This document shows, piece after piece, positions 35,422 to 47,736 of a stretch of DNA of 64,000 nt; within the stretch, counting starts at the first letter, position 1, and each line of letters opens with the position of its first letter. Source of the stretch: Calonectria ilicicola (lineage: Eukaryota > Ascomycota > Sordariomycetes > Hypocreales > Nectriaceae); NCBI GenBank assembly GCA_020809705.1, contig CP085833.1, positions 1-64,000 on the forward strand, given 5' to 3'. A program made the position numbers and the translations under genes. The notes below the pieces were generated by a model. The model was given only the letters and a program-made list of their open reading frames with translations. It made no database searches and was not told the origin of the DNA.

Positions 35422-37369
35422 CTACGAGCTCTTTTCAGCCCTTTGCGTTATGGCCTTCTTACTAACAGAATAGACTAGGTCCAATGTCCAAAAATGAGAT
35501 ATTTGAGCGTGAAAGGCTGGAATAACACCGGATAGTAGCACAACAACAGGCCCAACAAAGTAATCTCCCAGATTTTTCCAGCTGCGATAGGAAATATGTA
35601 TTCTATCAGCCAACCCAGCGTTGAGCATCTCCTTGTCGTGATTACCCGCTGCAACAGTGTGGTACCACTCATATATGCACAAGTAAAATGGGAGCTGCGC
35701 ACCGCTGATGGCTCCGAGGACAGAGCAAACTTTGAAAATGAAAGCTGGATGAGGTGAGATGTTCCCTTGGCTGATCCAAAGAAACACATTCAAAGCAGCT
35801 ACCATTGCCACTTGAACGGGCATGAAATGAAGTTCAGCCATCCGATGTCCCAAAAGCACGACACGCTTCCAGTTTGGCGTTTTCAAGCAGTCTCTGGTCA
35901 CATCATGAAAGATTCCATCCTCAAGATTGTGCTCTGGGACATCGGTGTGAGTAGTCGAGGCATTACCATCTTGTGGAGGCTTTTGAAAATGGATTGGCTG
36001 GAATGTACACTCGAGATGTCGTCGCTCCCGCCACAATTGCAACGATTTCCTCAGATAATAACCACAATCAAGCGCACCCCACATATGCCGAAGTCCTTGC
36101 CTGTATCGTGCCCGGATTCCGTCAAAAAAGGTTCCGTTACCACTGACGTTTGTTTGGCTGACAGGGCTTAAGATGGTTTGGACGTTAAGATGGCCATTTA
36201 GTGTGAAGAAACACTTGATAAACATGTGTAAGTCTTCACCAATCGCTTCACAGTCGCAGTCCCAGCCACCCACTCGATCAAGAAGAACAAGAGGCAGCGA
36301 ATACACCGAGGTTGGAGGCGCGATTGTCGATCCTGAGTACAGCCCGGAAATGCCAGTGGCCCCCCACAGTATGTCAGCTACCCGTGTCAAGATTGGGACC
36401 TGATGGGGATTGCGGTCAAATATTATCGGTGCTGCATAAAGAGTGGTGGATGCAGTATCAGGATGAGATAAATGAAGTTCCGCGAGTAATGTAAAGTACT
36501 GGTTTGATAGATGACTATCGGCTAAATTTGAAATCAGTCAGATGAAACCTTGTCTCCCCAAGCAGATAAAATTTTGAAACACACCATCTATGCCAGTGAC
36601 AATGACATCTTTCCTCATTGAACCAAGGTATCTGCTGCTAATCTCTCTAGCAGCCCAGGCGATGTTACTACCCTTTCCTGCAGATTCTCCGGGAATATCC
36701 GATGGATGAACAGTGTAGAAGATTGAACGAAATTTTGTTGCATATTCTTGACTCAGTTGATTAGCTTTGGCTTTGGCCATTTCCTCGCGCTGTTCCATAG
36801 CAAGACATATCTATCTGAAATGTTACCATATTGTAATGTTGATTTAAGCATATTTGTCTCCGAAATAGATTTCATACCTCGTAATTCAGCTGAGCACCGG
36901 TGTGAGAAGCTAGGACGTCAAGGGTTTCTCGTATCACATCAAGCTCTTCCTTGTAATTAGGAATGATGATGACGTTAGTGAGCCTATCGAACTTGAACGC
37001 TGTTTTGTTCTTCTCAGAGCCCGACTCTTGGGCTATTTCATTATAATTTTCAGTTTGGCTGTTCTTTGTTTTCAGTCTTTGTGTGATGTTTATCGTTGCG
37101 TAATTCAATCGAATGTAGAATCCAGTGACCAGAAGATGAGCTGCTAGGCAGTAATAGGCAAAGATGGTAGTCCAAGTTTCAGTGCTGCTTTTTCGTGGTG
37201 ATGACCCAGAACTGTGAGAATTGACCTCACTCATGATTACCCTATAGCTAAGGATAAATGTAGCTATCATAGCCAGTCCTCCGCACCTCCGAGAACACCA
37301 TTCAAAGACAAACATGGCTGCGGTAGAAGGTGTAACGGCAGGTATGGACCTTGAATTCATGTTAGCCAT
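35422..37369 (-). CDS. GT2-family membrane glycosyltransferase
   Basis: Three exons (37,369-36,878; 36,810-36,585; 36,521-35,422) with 67- and 63-bp GT-AG introns give 605 residues. The fold is a processive-type GT2 (cellulose/chitin-synthase-like). Two N-terminal membrane segments (about 30-50 and 70-95) precede the cytosolic domain, which starts VIIIPNYKE (about 132). A DAD metal/nucleotide motif forms across intron 2 (residues 239-241), the catalytic ED lies in GEDLH (335-336), and an R-x-G-x-RHMWG segment stands in the usual QxxRW position (about 385). Several C-terminal membrane helices follow. Splicing was chosen because it joins these motifs in frame. The sugar donor and product are unknown. 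The gene is the first after the transposon block and lies near a formyltransferase and a GT32 enzyme. Confidence 0.88.
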
Positions 37370-38404
37370 GGCAACAGAGAAAGACGGATAAAGACGATAG
37401 CCAACTTGGTCTCAATTCTGACAAACTTATATCAGAAGAACAAATTGGTCTGATCAATTCTGTGAAACGTATGAGAGTTCAAGGGCTGTTTAAGGGGTAA
37501 TATTTTACACGAATCCTTCAGATGAATCCCCTGGAATCTATCCTAATACGAACTGAAATCTTAGTCTGGCATCGTTGTGAGTGGATCAGACGATTTCGTC
37601 GACAGAAGTACCTCATCACCTGTCCTCTCCGGGCGGGAGTTATTAGTTCGGTTAGACCAAGTGTGTATTCGTATTTCGGAGGGATTCGGACAGATGGGCC
37701 TTCCCTGTTGAGTTGATAGGCGTTGTCAATGGAGAGGTAGTTATGGGTCTCCGGAGATAAATCCTGATCACAGAAAGCAATCATTGCCAAGAGATATTTT
37801 TTCCATTGATTTCGGACAAATTTTCTCCAGCGGTCCCGTCGTGCCCACGTTGAAATGACCAGGGATGGTAGTTATTGGTGAAAGAAATCGAGAATAAATT
37901 CTGTAACTTGCTTGAGGGCCCCACAGTAGCCTGCTGTTAGGATGTTCCGGCTATGGGTATAGATCAAAGGAGTGAGATGCTAGCGTACTGTGGGACCTGA
38001 TCAGATTGAATCTTCCTTTATGGGTGCTGACGGTCAAAGTGGAGCATTCGTGCATGTCTTGTTGAAGGATTTGGCTCCACTACATGAAGAGGCTCCGGTT
38101 TAAGCTTGCTTTCATTCACCCGTGCCAACCCTGCAGAGCATGGGTTGTGGTTGGAAACAGACCTCCTATTGTAGACTATTGGCAAACAGTGGAGAGCTGT
38201 GCCGCTAATAGCCCACTCTTACCTCTACTAGCTTGGCCGGTTGATCTTCCTTTTTTGTCCATTTACACGGAAAATAATGTAGGACACGGCCAATATTCTT
38301 CGACAGCTATGATTGGTAAATTAACGACACATGTTATATATGGCTAAATGTTTTGTTAGTCGAACAGTATTCCCAGAATCTATTATTTTTTCCAAGCAGA
38401 CAAG
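37370..38404. other. Divergent promoter region of GT2 and formyltransferase genes
   Basis: About 1 kb between head-to-head genes. A TATA-like TTATATATGG lies near 38,334, some 70 bp before the formyltransferase ATG. A 90-codon minus frame (37,518-37,790) and an 87-codon plus frame (38,084-38,347) have no motif I recognise and were not called. Confidence 0.5.
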
Positions 38405-39247
38405 ATGAAAATCGCACTTTTTACTGCCGACGGTCTACCGAGCGCAGTTGCAGCCCGGCGGCTTATTTTAGACCATGCTGACGAAATTGTGTACGTAGGT
38501 GTTTCTGACACCCATCGTGCACAAGTTGGAGGCTTCATGGGACAGCTCAATGCTCATCTGTCACGGTCCGGCATTTGGATGATCCCTTACCTCTTTGTCA
38601 ATTTCTGCCTTCCAGACATCATTCGATGGTTCTCGGGTCTCTTTCGACCCTTCACATCTCATAAACAATCACCAAATATAGGACTTGAAGAGTTATGCAC
38701 AAAGCTCAGCATTCCTCTTCACCCTATTGAAGATGTCAACAGTACCAGCGTCCGAGAGGCTATGCAACAAGCCGGAGTAGACCTCATCTTATCTTTTCAT
38801 TTCGACCAAATATTCAAAGAGAAGACACTAGCAAGCTTCCCACTTAGTGGGATTAATATCCATCCCTCTTTGTTACCACATCACCGAGGGCCCTTTCCAA
38901 CGTTTCATGCGTTGATGCCTTTAGAGCCCCTGTTTGGGGTGACTGTTCATAAACTTGCGGCAAAGATTGACGCCGGCAACATTCTCCAACAGACCAGAAT
39001 ACTGATGCCTCCGACAACTACGGCGACCAGAGCCGCCACAGTATTGTTTGAAGAAGGTCGTGTTCTTGTTGATAGAGTATTGAGAGATATTCATTGGTCT
39101 GGACAGCTACCGGTTGGTCGACGGAATCCAGTCGCTCGATATTATCCATGGCCCTCGCATCAGGATATGAACGAATTCTACAAAAGAGGGAGAAGAATGG
39201 TTGATTTATCTGATGTCCGTTATGCTGTACTAAGCTCTCTGCAATAG
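38405..39247 (+). CDS. N10-formyl-THF-dependent formyltransferase
   Basis: A single-exon protein of 280 residues. The N-terminus (MKIALFTADGLPSAVAARRL) is a Rossmann-type start. The catalytic Asn-His-Asp set is visible as N151, H153 (INIHPSLLPHHRGPFP) and D189 (VHKLAAKIDAGNIL), as in methionyl-tRNA, GAR and sugar N-formyltransferases. It lacks the C-terminal OB-fold of Met-tRNA formyltransferase, and the sequence between residues 50 and 90 is hydrophobic and unusual. Genes on both sides encode glycosyltransferases, so an amino-sugar substrate is a reasonable guess, but nothing in the sequence fixes the acceptor. The ATG has a good context (GACAAGATG). Confidence 0.88.
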   Translation: MKIALFTADGLPSAVAARRLILDHADEIVYVGVSDTHRAQVGGFMGQLNAHLSRSGIWMIPYLFVNFCLPDIIRWFSGLFRPFTSHKQSPNIGLEELCTKLSIPLHPIEDVNSTSVREAMQQAGVDLILSFHFDQIFKEKTLASFPLSGINIHPSLLPHHRGPFPTFHALMPLEPLFGVTVHKLAAKIDAGNILQQTRILMPPTTTATRAATVLFEEGRVLVDRVLRDIHWSGQLPVGRRNPVARYYPWPSHQDMNEFYKRGRRMVDLSDVRYAVLSSLQ

Positions 39248-40274
39248 TGCCTGGGCATTTCCTATTCTAGTTACTTTTTTGCCCTTTTCTTTGCTATTTT
39301 GTACCAGGTCTTAATATTTTTAGTGCCAGTTTTCTCTGAATTTGATATTACCTGTATCAACGATTTTACTGTGATTTGATCAAGTTAGATTGTTATTCCG
39401 GTTATTCAAATATATATAAACTAGCATTTTTGAGTTTGCATTTGCAAGCTCTATTTGATGCATTGAATTGACTCTGCTAGATAGCTAGACTCATGTGTAG
39501 AGAAAAAATAAAAAAAAAGAAATAAACAAACTGGCATTTCCATTTTACATATATATTGAGACTCTGCCTCTGGATTTTATTACTCCTATGGAACGACCAT
39601 TTATATAAAGGTATCGACGTCAGAAAATTCTTCGATGCATCTACGCCCCTGTTTAGGTCACTTTGTTGAGGGATTGATATCTGGTGGGCTGTTTGATCAA
39701 TTTTACAACTGATCCTTGCTTGGAAGAGAGAACGTCGCCAGTCTAGCAGGGAGATCAAGATGAACGAGGCTGACCGAATCCACTGGGTCAATACGACACA
39801 CCGCCGCCGCCCCATTTCGGGCTCTTGGCATCATCCTTCAATGCCATGGTGATAAGACTGCCCTGCCTGTGCTGCCGAGATAGGCCCCACAGGCTAGCAA
39901 GGGCTCCTTAGGATTAGTTTTCGTCCCACTCATGGAAGGATGCTCATAAACACGCCGCGTCACGAATTGAGCTAATGACAAGTCTGGTGCTGAAAAGGCA
40001 ATAAATCCGCATGGTTTTTCCGTATCCACAATATTCGCATAGGAAGTCTGCTCAATACAAGATTTTAATCCATGTTGTTAGCCCGTTGAACTAGTATTTC
40101 TGGCTTTTTTTTCTCCCTCTCCATTTTCTTTCTAGATCTGTTTACATTATCGTATGGGTGAAAAGATTTATTGCACAGCCGATGTTCGTTGATAACATTG
40201 GTACCATATTAGCATCTTAAACCGTTTCAGGTTCACAGCGATATCTAGCTCCAAGCGCCATCCAAGTCTTAAAA
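39248..40274. other. Intergenic region
   Basis: No recognisable gene. Minus-strand frames of 112 and 63 codons (39,477-39,815 and 39,838-40,029) show no family features. It should contain the formyltransferase 3' end and the GT32 promoter. Confidence 0.45.
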
Positions 40275-41372
40275 ATGCGTCTGCGCAAGTACACGGTTGC
40301 AGTTCTTCCGGATATCTTTATGGTAGGACTCATTATATATTGTGTTTCGGCGCTCATCCCGTTTGCAAACCTATTCGGAGTCTTTCGGCCGCACTTGGGA
40401 CTAAGTATCACACAAAAAGAGATACTTGATTCCAATTGCTCGAGTTCACAGGAGCCAGCACTGATACCTAAGATCGTACATCAGGTTTTCCACAATTGGG
40501 ATGATCCGACCAATGACCTAATACCTTCTGGATGGAATGAGACGAGGAAACCATGCATGGATTTGAATCCAGAATGGGAATTCAAGGTACCACCCATTTT
40601 ATCAAGTTCTGAATCATCTATTCATCTACTATATCTATGATTTACGTGGGTGCTGACTTCGCGTTAGCTTTGGACAACACGATCGTCGCGTCAATTTCTC
40701 AAGGACAATTACCCTTGGATTTTACCAACGTATGATCAGTACAATCATCCTATTCAACGAATAGACGTTACGAAATATTTCATTTTGCGCCATTTCGGTG
40801 GTATTTACTTGGACTTGGATAACGTAATGCCGTGGTCCTTGTTATTTGTTCCGAGTCACAAACTAAATTGTATACAGCCTTGTACGGAAAATCTTAATCC
40901 TTTGGTCTGCTTTCCAGCATTTACTACAGACGGTGGTTGCGGAGCACTAAGCAACAACGTTATGGGTTCAAATCCGGGTCATCCGTGGCTTATTGTGCTC
41001 ACAGACAACCTTATGCACTGGAACAAAAACTGGCTCCTACCTTTGATCACCGTCCATTACGCAAGCGGGCAATGGTTTCTTACAGCCATGTGGGATAAAT
41101 ATCATACTCTATTGGATAGTAATGGATCGGTACGAGGATATCCACAACTAGGGTCAGGTTTCGGTCCTCTACATCGCATCATGATGGATGAGAGGGAGGG
41201 TGGGGATGAATGGGTCTTCTTCACACAAACAATAGGTGGCACATGGCCAGCCTGGGATTATACAGCGGTAATGTGGGTCTTAAATCACTATTGGCAACTC
41301 GCTTTAACAGTAGCTACTTTCTTTGGGCTGGCTGTTCGCAGTCGAATAATTTACTGGTGCAAGAGGATATAG
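40275..41372 (+). CDS. GT32 glycosyltransferase (OCH1/SUR1-like)
   Basis: Two exons (40,275-40,586 and 40,668-41,372) joined over an 81-bp intron give 338 residues. There is an N-terminal signal anchor (about 9-32), then IPKIVHQVFHNW (GT32 start), the segment EFKLWTTRSSRQFLKDNYPW recreated exactly by splicing, and the DXD-containing RHFGGIYLDLDN. A hydrophobic C-terminal helix (about 308-328) ends in basic residues. Family members transfer mannose in the Golgi (OCH1) or to inositolphosphoceramide (SUR1/CSH1). The C-terminal membrane helix fits the second group slightly better. The exact acceptor is not visible. Confidence 0.88.
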
Positions 41373-43930
41373 GATAACAACATAAATTATCGCGTAGGAA
41401 TTGTAGTTATCTTACACTTCTTAATTTTTGAACTAAATATAAAAGCAATCCGCCCTTTGAACCATTCAACAATTCATACAAATCTAGAGAGACATGTGTG
41501 AAGTGAGTTACTAAAATCTCTAATTATTGCAGCTAACAACCCCGTTCTAGCGTTTTCGCCATTACTGGCCTCAGTCAAAATCCTTCTAGTGTCTAGAGGC
41601 ACCGTGGAAATGAGATGGACGTCTACTAGCTGGAAGATCTTCACCTAATGCGGAGGGGTTCAGTACATCAGAATCATAATATTTAACTATTAGACTAGGT
41701 GAAACTCCCATGTACCTAAAGCTGACTTTAGTCTACACCCAACAATGCTGCTAGGTGATATCGGGCACAGCGATCAGGTTTGGAAATTATACTGCTCATA
41801 GTATTGCTTATCTTTAACATTTGACACGGGGGAATAGGTCCATTTATCTTTATCACCTATAGTTTTAGGCGTTGATTGTTGGCAAGGGTCTACCACTTGA
41901 TTTTGTCTCCACAAAACGACTAACAGCAATAATTTGAATTATGCTTTGGTACTTGGGGAAAGATGTTCAAGACTAGTCGCCAAGGTGGCAACGGATATCC
42001 CATTCCTTAATATGGCTCACTACGATACGAAGGCAACGTTTGGAAGATCCCGCCTCTCCTGTACAGCGTACGGGAGAGGTTCTTCTACCACCCTACCAGC
42101 GAGGTTTAGGAAGTTGACATTAAGCCCCGTACGATAATCTCGACCTCGATACTTGAGTCAACTATGTTCAAGGCTAGTCATAATTGGTAGACAGCGAATA
42201 TCAACTCTCGAGGCCTAGGGTTGGGGTTAAAACGGTTTTCTCGATACCAGCCATCGTGAACTGAATAAATTTTCGTCTTCAATTGACCCCGATTTTGACG
42301 ACTTATTGCGTCATTTCACCACGGAGTTTCTACACGAAAACAATGTCTAAAGTGGATTGCCTCTATTCATTCAGTCACTGAGTGTAACCAACCCTCTGGG
42401 TAAATGTTGCTAATGGAATTTTGACCTGCAAATCCGAACAGTCACCTAGAGAAGTCCCTCACGGATTAAAAAGGCATTAGCGGCATACCTTGTTGATCCA
42501 GTCGGGAGGTGCAGAGGAAGGCGTGCGCCTACGAAATCACTCGGGACCTTCCAGCTTTCCACACCATTATAGTTGTAATTCAAAAGATTTGAGCAGGTAA
42601 TTTTGATACTCAATATTATTATTAGGATGCATCTATTTCCTTTTTTTCCTGGCAGCAAACTGCCCTTGATGTATCAAATGCAAACAGATACCGAGAAGCA
42701 TCCTAACGACAGGTCTGGTGGCAAATATTATGGTCGCGACAGAAAGGGCTCAGCTGACAGGTACGAATATGTCCCCAGTGTCATATCAAAGGGCTGCAAG
42801 TGCGTCCTGCATCGACAACGGAATCAACGTGAAGGTTACGAGAATGGAGACGAATGGGGCGGCGTATTTCTGGATATACTAAGACGTCCGGCAGCGCTTC
42901 TCCTAGTAGTTCCAGGGAAACCGTTGTTTAATACAGATTGGTCGAATAATGCAAATGACGCGGACAATCTAGACCGCCCAATCCAAACGGGTCAGCCGAA
43001 CTTGGCCAAAATGACAACGGTGCGAAGCAATGGTATCGTGGAATAATGAAAGAAAAAAAGAATTAAATTTTTGGAAGCACTGGAAAGAGGCGACTTTGGC
43101 AACACAATGGCCCCCGAGGGATGATGGATTCAAACTCGTGCTGAATGAGAAAGCTGTGGCTGCAGCGAAGTTCAAGCGTGGCTCGATCTTTGTCGCATCG
43201 TGATCGAGTCTGCGCAGGTTGCACAACAGGCTTAGATACATATGTCTGCTAAATGGCATGGTTCAGGAGATAATCTGGAATCTTTTTTACTTGAATTACT
43301 TCGTAGCAGGACAAGGTGGAGCTCAGTCTCTTCTGCGACAACGATGACGCGCTTCTTTACCAGTTGCTTGTGGAGCAGATCAATATGAGCTGCTTTCCTG
43401 CGTGCAGCCAGCCATAGACGAGGATAAATCTCATGCATGACTTAGGTCTCGAGGCCATCAGAAAAACAACCATTCCGCAATGTCTCTGTGTCTTCGATGC
43501 CATGATGGATACCTAAGTTAGCGCTGGAATCTCAGTTCAGCTGGTGGTTCTCTAAAAGAGTGCATATTAAGCAGCGGCATTTGTCATCACTTAGAGTGCA
43601 TTTTATTATACTTCTAGGTAAAGTGACTACTCGCAGTGGTTGATAACTCTTCCTTGTTGGATTGCAAGGCCGTTGTAGTACGTTCAGGGGTTTAGCAGGA
43701 TGTGCAAATGGTTTATTGCCTTGGAGATGCGCGTGTGAATAGCCGAGCGCTAAGCCTATTTCTAAGAATAAGATTCTGGTAGTCCAAACCCGCCTACCCT
43801 GTAGGAAGGTCCAGGCTAAAGTGTTCCACTGTACAAGCTCTTAATCTCTTCCCATTATTTGTTACAATTATTAAAAAGTAAAAATTGGAAGAGTCTCTAT
43901 TTCCTTAAACACGCCTGTAAATCCCGAAAT
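41373..43930. other. Gene-poor intergenic region
   Basis: Only short frames occur (for example 147 codons at 42,603-43,046, plus), none with a recognised motif, apart from the possible relic at 43,232-43,438. I see no transposon termini or RNA genes. Confidence 0.4.
43232..43438 (-). pseudogene. Possible DUF6601-like fragment
   Basis: The minus frame reads MHEIYPRLWLAARRKAAHID, then LLHKQLVKKRVIVVAEETEL and HLVL. This resembles, from memory, the start of fungal DUF6601 proteins (PxLWLAG ... LHRQ ... R.IVV.E...LHLVW). The reading ends after 68 codons and the rest of the domain is not visible nearby, so it is at best a relic. Low confidence; chance is possible. Confidence 0.3.
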
Positions 43931-44500
43931 TCATATTGCGCCAGTGTTATAATTATTCACTACGTCATTGATCATGTTCTGACATACGGTGTGATGTATT
44001 CTCTCCGTCCTCGGAACCACCCAGCGCATAAAAAGGCGATTGGTCTCAAATACTGCCTCTTCACACAGTTCCCATTCCTCCAATGTATGATCCGTTAAAT
44101 CTTTCATGGAAGGGGACCTGAGTCGTGGTCGAACAGTCCATTTCGCCCAAAGAGTAATAAACTTGGGAGAAAAGAAAGATGGACTGAAAGGCGTTGTGAC
44201 GCGAAAACGCAGTCCATCTAGGGTCTTTTGACTAACGGCCAGACAAGCTAAGCGTTTAACGGCACCTGGAACAAGTTGCAAGACCACACGAACGTAGAAC
44301 GCGCGATTGGTGGGGTCAAAAGGTCCAAAGAAATTGTCGTTGATAACAGAGTCTGGTTCTGGAGGAATCTCATACCAGCTATGGAAAGACTCAATGTGAT
44401 CCAAAACTGGGCTGGTGGTCTGAAGATATGTGAGGACAGTGTGGGGTGGTATATTGGGTGGGATTGGAACAGTGACAGTGAAGCGATGCTGGGACAACAT
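43931..44500 (-). CDS. Small conserved-type protein, DUF7053-like
   Basis: A single-exon frame of 189 residues from the ATG at 44,500; the frame stays open upstream to about 44,659 without another ATG. It starts MLSQHRFTVTVPIPPNIPPH, an opening like that of the small fungal DUF7053 proteins, and continues LDHIESFHSWYEIPPE and FYVRVVLQLVPGAVKRL. It has no membrane segment or signal peptide and no catalytic motif. The family assignment is from memory. It stands alone, more than 900 bp from the monooxygenase gene, and has no CCTCGG site that I noticed. Confidence 0.5.
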   Translation of the reverse strand: MLSQHRFTVTVPIPPNIPPHTVLTYLQTTSPVLDHIESFHSWYEIPPEPDSVINDNFFGPFDPTNRAFYVRVVLQLVPGAVKRLACLAVSQKTLDGLRFRVTTPFSPSFFSPKFITLWAKWTVRPRLRSPSMKDLTDHTLEEWELCEEAVFETNRLFMRWVVPRTERIHHTVCQNMINDVVNNYNTGAI

Positions 44501-45478
44501 TTGGAGCTTAGTGTCATCAAATATTTCGCTCTTGTTGGCGTTTGGAAGATGCGACACCTCAAGCAGGGTCGGCCGCCTCAATCCTTTGGGTGTTAGGATT
44601 CGTTCACAGATTGCAACGTTGATGGCTGGGATAGTGGTTAAAAAGCGGGAATGATGCAAAACCCGTCTAAAATCTCTGCGTTACTGTGGATACAGCTAGC
44701 ACAGAAGTCAATGGTGTTGTTATCGCTTATAATAATTCCAAATACATGGAGACTTAGCCGAAATGGGATCGGATGATTGTGGAGCGACTCAACCTTGATT
44801 GGCTAACTGAGTTGATTAATCTTAAATTTGAAATGAGGCTGCATGGAAAGGAGGAAAATTGCTCTCAGTCCCCACTTGTTAAAAGCATTCTTCTATTTTA
44901 AGCTACCTATGGACCCGTAAATCTAACTTGCACTACAGGGAGTCAAACCAAACCCAACAGACATTGAATGGAACTTTCCCAGAGGCTGCAATATATAATC
45001 ATATAGTAGTGATTGACTTCAGTATCTTGGGTTGTAATGTGTTTTTTCACCAAGAAAAATCGAATGCAGCATTTAGAGTTAACGAGTGTATCAACAAACA
45101 AGATGAAGAAAATAATAAAATAGACAAATTTGGAGAATCCCAACGCTCTCATTACTGTACGATGCGATCATATGCTAGATTCTAAATACACTCAGGTTGA
45201 TCGAACAGCCTGTACATGAAGCCCGTATTTTGTCTTCATTTCACAATCCCTCTTTAACAACTAAAGCATTTGTTTGCAGCAAGCCTTCGGATAGTCATTT
45301 CATCAAACTCGAAGTTCCGTATAATAAAATTATCATAGGCTTAGGGCAACCTCATATTCATTAGTATTCAATCTATCCTTTGTTTAAAGGGTACCTTCTC
45401 GCAAGAGAAGGAAACAGTGATCTCATAAATTTGAGATTTCCAAACTACTCCATGAGTATCCAAAACTTCAATCACCAC
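44501..45478. other. Intergenic region
   Basis: A+T-moderate, with no frame above 85 codons that looks coding. It contains the 3' end of the monooxygenase gene. Confidence 0.45.
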
Positions 45479-47561
45479 TCACACTTGTAATCCCTCTTGC
45501 GTATTTAAAGGGACTACCTCAAGTCCTGGGAAGCCTTTAGTATCACGCCATTCCTCCACTTGCTTAACAAAGTCCAAAGCCCCTTTACCCCACACAGCGG
45601 CGCGTGCTCTCTTCAGCTGCACGTCTGGGGGGACATCACGGTCAAATTCTCCCTCAGCATTGAAATAACTCGGTGTGCAACCAGAGTTGGCAGCTAGTGT
45701 CCCGGCCTCGGCCACAACTTGTAATGACCACTCCTCTTCAGCGGCGACTGAGGGCTCAACGGTAAAGTTATGTCGGTATTCACCTGGAAGGGAGCTTTCT
45801 TTGACTGCCCTGGACAATTTGCCAGCATGAGCCATGACCTTGGAGATATGGATGGCGGCGTTATCAATGCAAAATATGAAATTTGGACTCCCTGCAGCCT
45901 GGTTAAGACCTGGCCAAAAGAAGTTGGGGAAGTCGTGGCTCATCACCCCATGCAGTGTCGCAACGCCTTCGTTCCATTTTTTGTCCAGAGACAAACCGTT
46001 ACGGCCTTTGACATCAAGCCCGACCCGGCCAGAAGGACTGTATAGAACCGGGCTTCGATAGCCAGTGCTGAGGATAAGAGTGTCAATCTTGTACTCCTTG
46101 TCCGCCACGACGAGGCCGTCCCTGGTGATGCGTTCTACTCCAAGGCCGTTTGTGTCAATGAGATTGACATTTGGCTCGTTGAAAGCTGCGAGGTACTCAT
46201 CATGGAAGCATGGTCGCTTGCACCAGCCAGGATACCAAGGCTTCAGCTGTTGTGCCTTCACAGGGTCCTTTACAACCTCGTCCACTCTGTTGCGGATAGA
46301 CTCTTGTCGTGGTAGGTCAAGTCTATGAAGTTTTTCAATGTGTTTTTGGATCTTTTCCGGTGATCCACAGTCTGCGTTTGGCGTGCCTGCTAAAGCATGG
46401 TAGGCATCCATCCGGGTCCACCCATCATTAACCATATCGTCTGGCTTTTCCGCAGCTCCAATAACGAAGAGATGAAAATTTCGTGACCGCTCTGTCTGCC
46501 ATCCAGGCTTTGAGAACGTCTCCTGAGCCCACTTCGGATCGGTCGGCCTGTTGTCCCTCCAATCCACGGCGGAAGGGGTCCGCTGGAATACAGTGAGTTC
46601 CTTGGCCCACGGTACCAAGGCCGGAATAACTTGAACCGCAGTGGCACCTGTTCCGATCACGCCCACTCTCTTGTCCTTGAGTTTGGTCATTTTGGGATTT
46701 TCAGGACTTCCTCCCGTAGTGGTGTAGTCCCAGCGCGCTGTGTGGAAGATATCTCCTTTGAACTTTTCGATGCCAGGAATCTGCGGGATTTGTGGGATGA
46801 AAGTAAACCCGGTAGCCATAATGGCAAATCGAGATCGGATCTTGATTTTTGTGCCTTCTCTGCCACTCGCTAGTTGTGGGATAATGCTGGTTACCCACTC
46901 CTGTCGCTCATCATCAAATTCGATTGAAGTCACACGTTGTTTGAACCATGTCACTTGATCAAGTCCCCATTTCAATGCAATTCTATCGGCGTGTTCTTTT
47001 AACTCCTGACCCGATGTGTACTTCATAGTTGGCACGTAGCCAGTCTCTTCCAAAAGAGGCATATAAATGTAGCTCTCTACATCACACATGAGCCCCGGGT
47101 AGCGGTTCCAATCTATTGATGTCAGTATACAGAGATTTGAAGTCCGAGATGACAGGAAAATAGGGGCACTTACACCAAGTGCCACCAAATCCACCAGCTG
47201 AATCCACTAAGCGAATGTCTTCGAGTCTGAACCCGGCTTGAAGAAGGCGGACAGTGAATAGTAGACCGCCATATCCAGTGCCAATGATCAAGATTTCACA
47301 GTGTGAACCGTCTTGTGGTGGGCTGGGAACGGTCCGCTCGGGGTCAAACTCCACCCAGGGATCCGCTTGAAATTTTTGAAACTTTTCATGTGCATACAGA
47401 TCCATATATTGAGCCATCCCATCGTGGCGAATACGTTTCTCGCGCTCCTCTTTGTACTTTTGCTGAACAGAAGCAACTGAGTTGCCAATATCTATGTCCA
47501 GGTGGCCATTACAAACTGGGGCCACAGGCGCCGCATCGCGCTCGTCAATATTTTGCGACAT
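45479..47561 (-). CDS. Baeyer-Villiger monooxygenase (FAD/NADPH, type I)
   Basis: Two exons (47,561-47,174 and 47,112-45,479) over a 61-bp intron give 673 residues. Type I BVMOs insert oxygen next to a ketone carbonyl, giving an ester or lactone. Visible are the first dinucleotide fold GTGYGG (94-99), GGFGGTWYWNRYPG recreated exactly by the splice, the BVMO fingerprint FKGDIFHTARW (247-257, FxGxxxHTxxW) and the second fold GTGATAVQ (from 283). The 80-residue N-terminal extension (KYKEEREKRIRHDGMAQY) is typical of the longer fungal and steroid/cyclic-ketone BVMO subgroup. The gene is divergent from the kinase gene. Two CCTCGG-type sites lie about 145-175 bp upstream. The C-terminus (EGLQV) is not a peroxisomal signal. 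Confidence 0.92.
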
Positions 47562-47702
47562 GGCAACAAAGCATATACTAGAACGGGTCTATGGTTGGAA
47601 AGATGTCTCTTCAAAATGTTGGAATTCTCTGAAACAAAGAAGGATTTGCTTCAATACTTAACATTTGGCAATACCACCGGCCTTGCTGCCAACTTGGCGA
47701 CA

Positions 47703-47736
47703 CCTCGGCTATCAACATATTATAGTCCGACCGAGG
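47703..47736. promoter_or_regulatory. Paired CCTCGG/CCGAGG sites, BVMO promoter
   Basis: CCTCGG at 47,703-47,708 and CCGAGG at 47,731-47,736 form an inverted pair 22 bp apart, about 142-175 bp upstream of the BVMO ATG. CCTCGG is the reported core bound by Aspergillus FarA/FarB-type regulators. Confidence 0.55.

Noticed and set aside
37518..37790. 90-codon minus-strand frame upstream of the GT2 gene
   Set aside because: It lacks a recognised motif and a convincing start, and does not splice into the GT2 protein.
42603..43046. 147-codon plus-strand frame
   Set aside because: Low-complexity, no family resemblance, and overlapped by other frames of similar quality. Probably chance.
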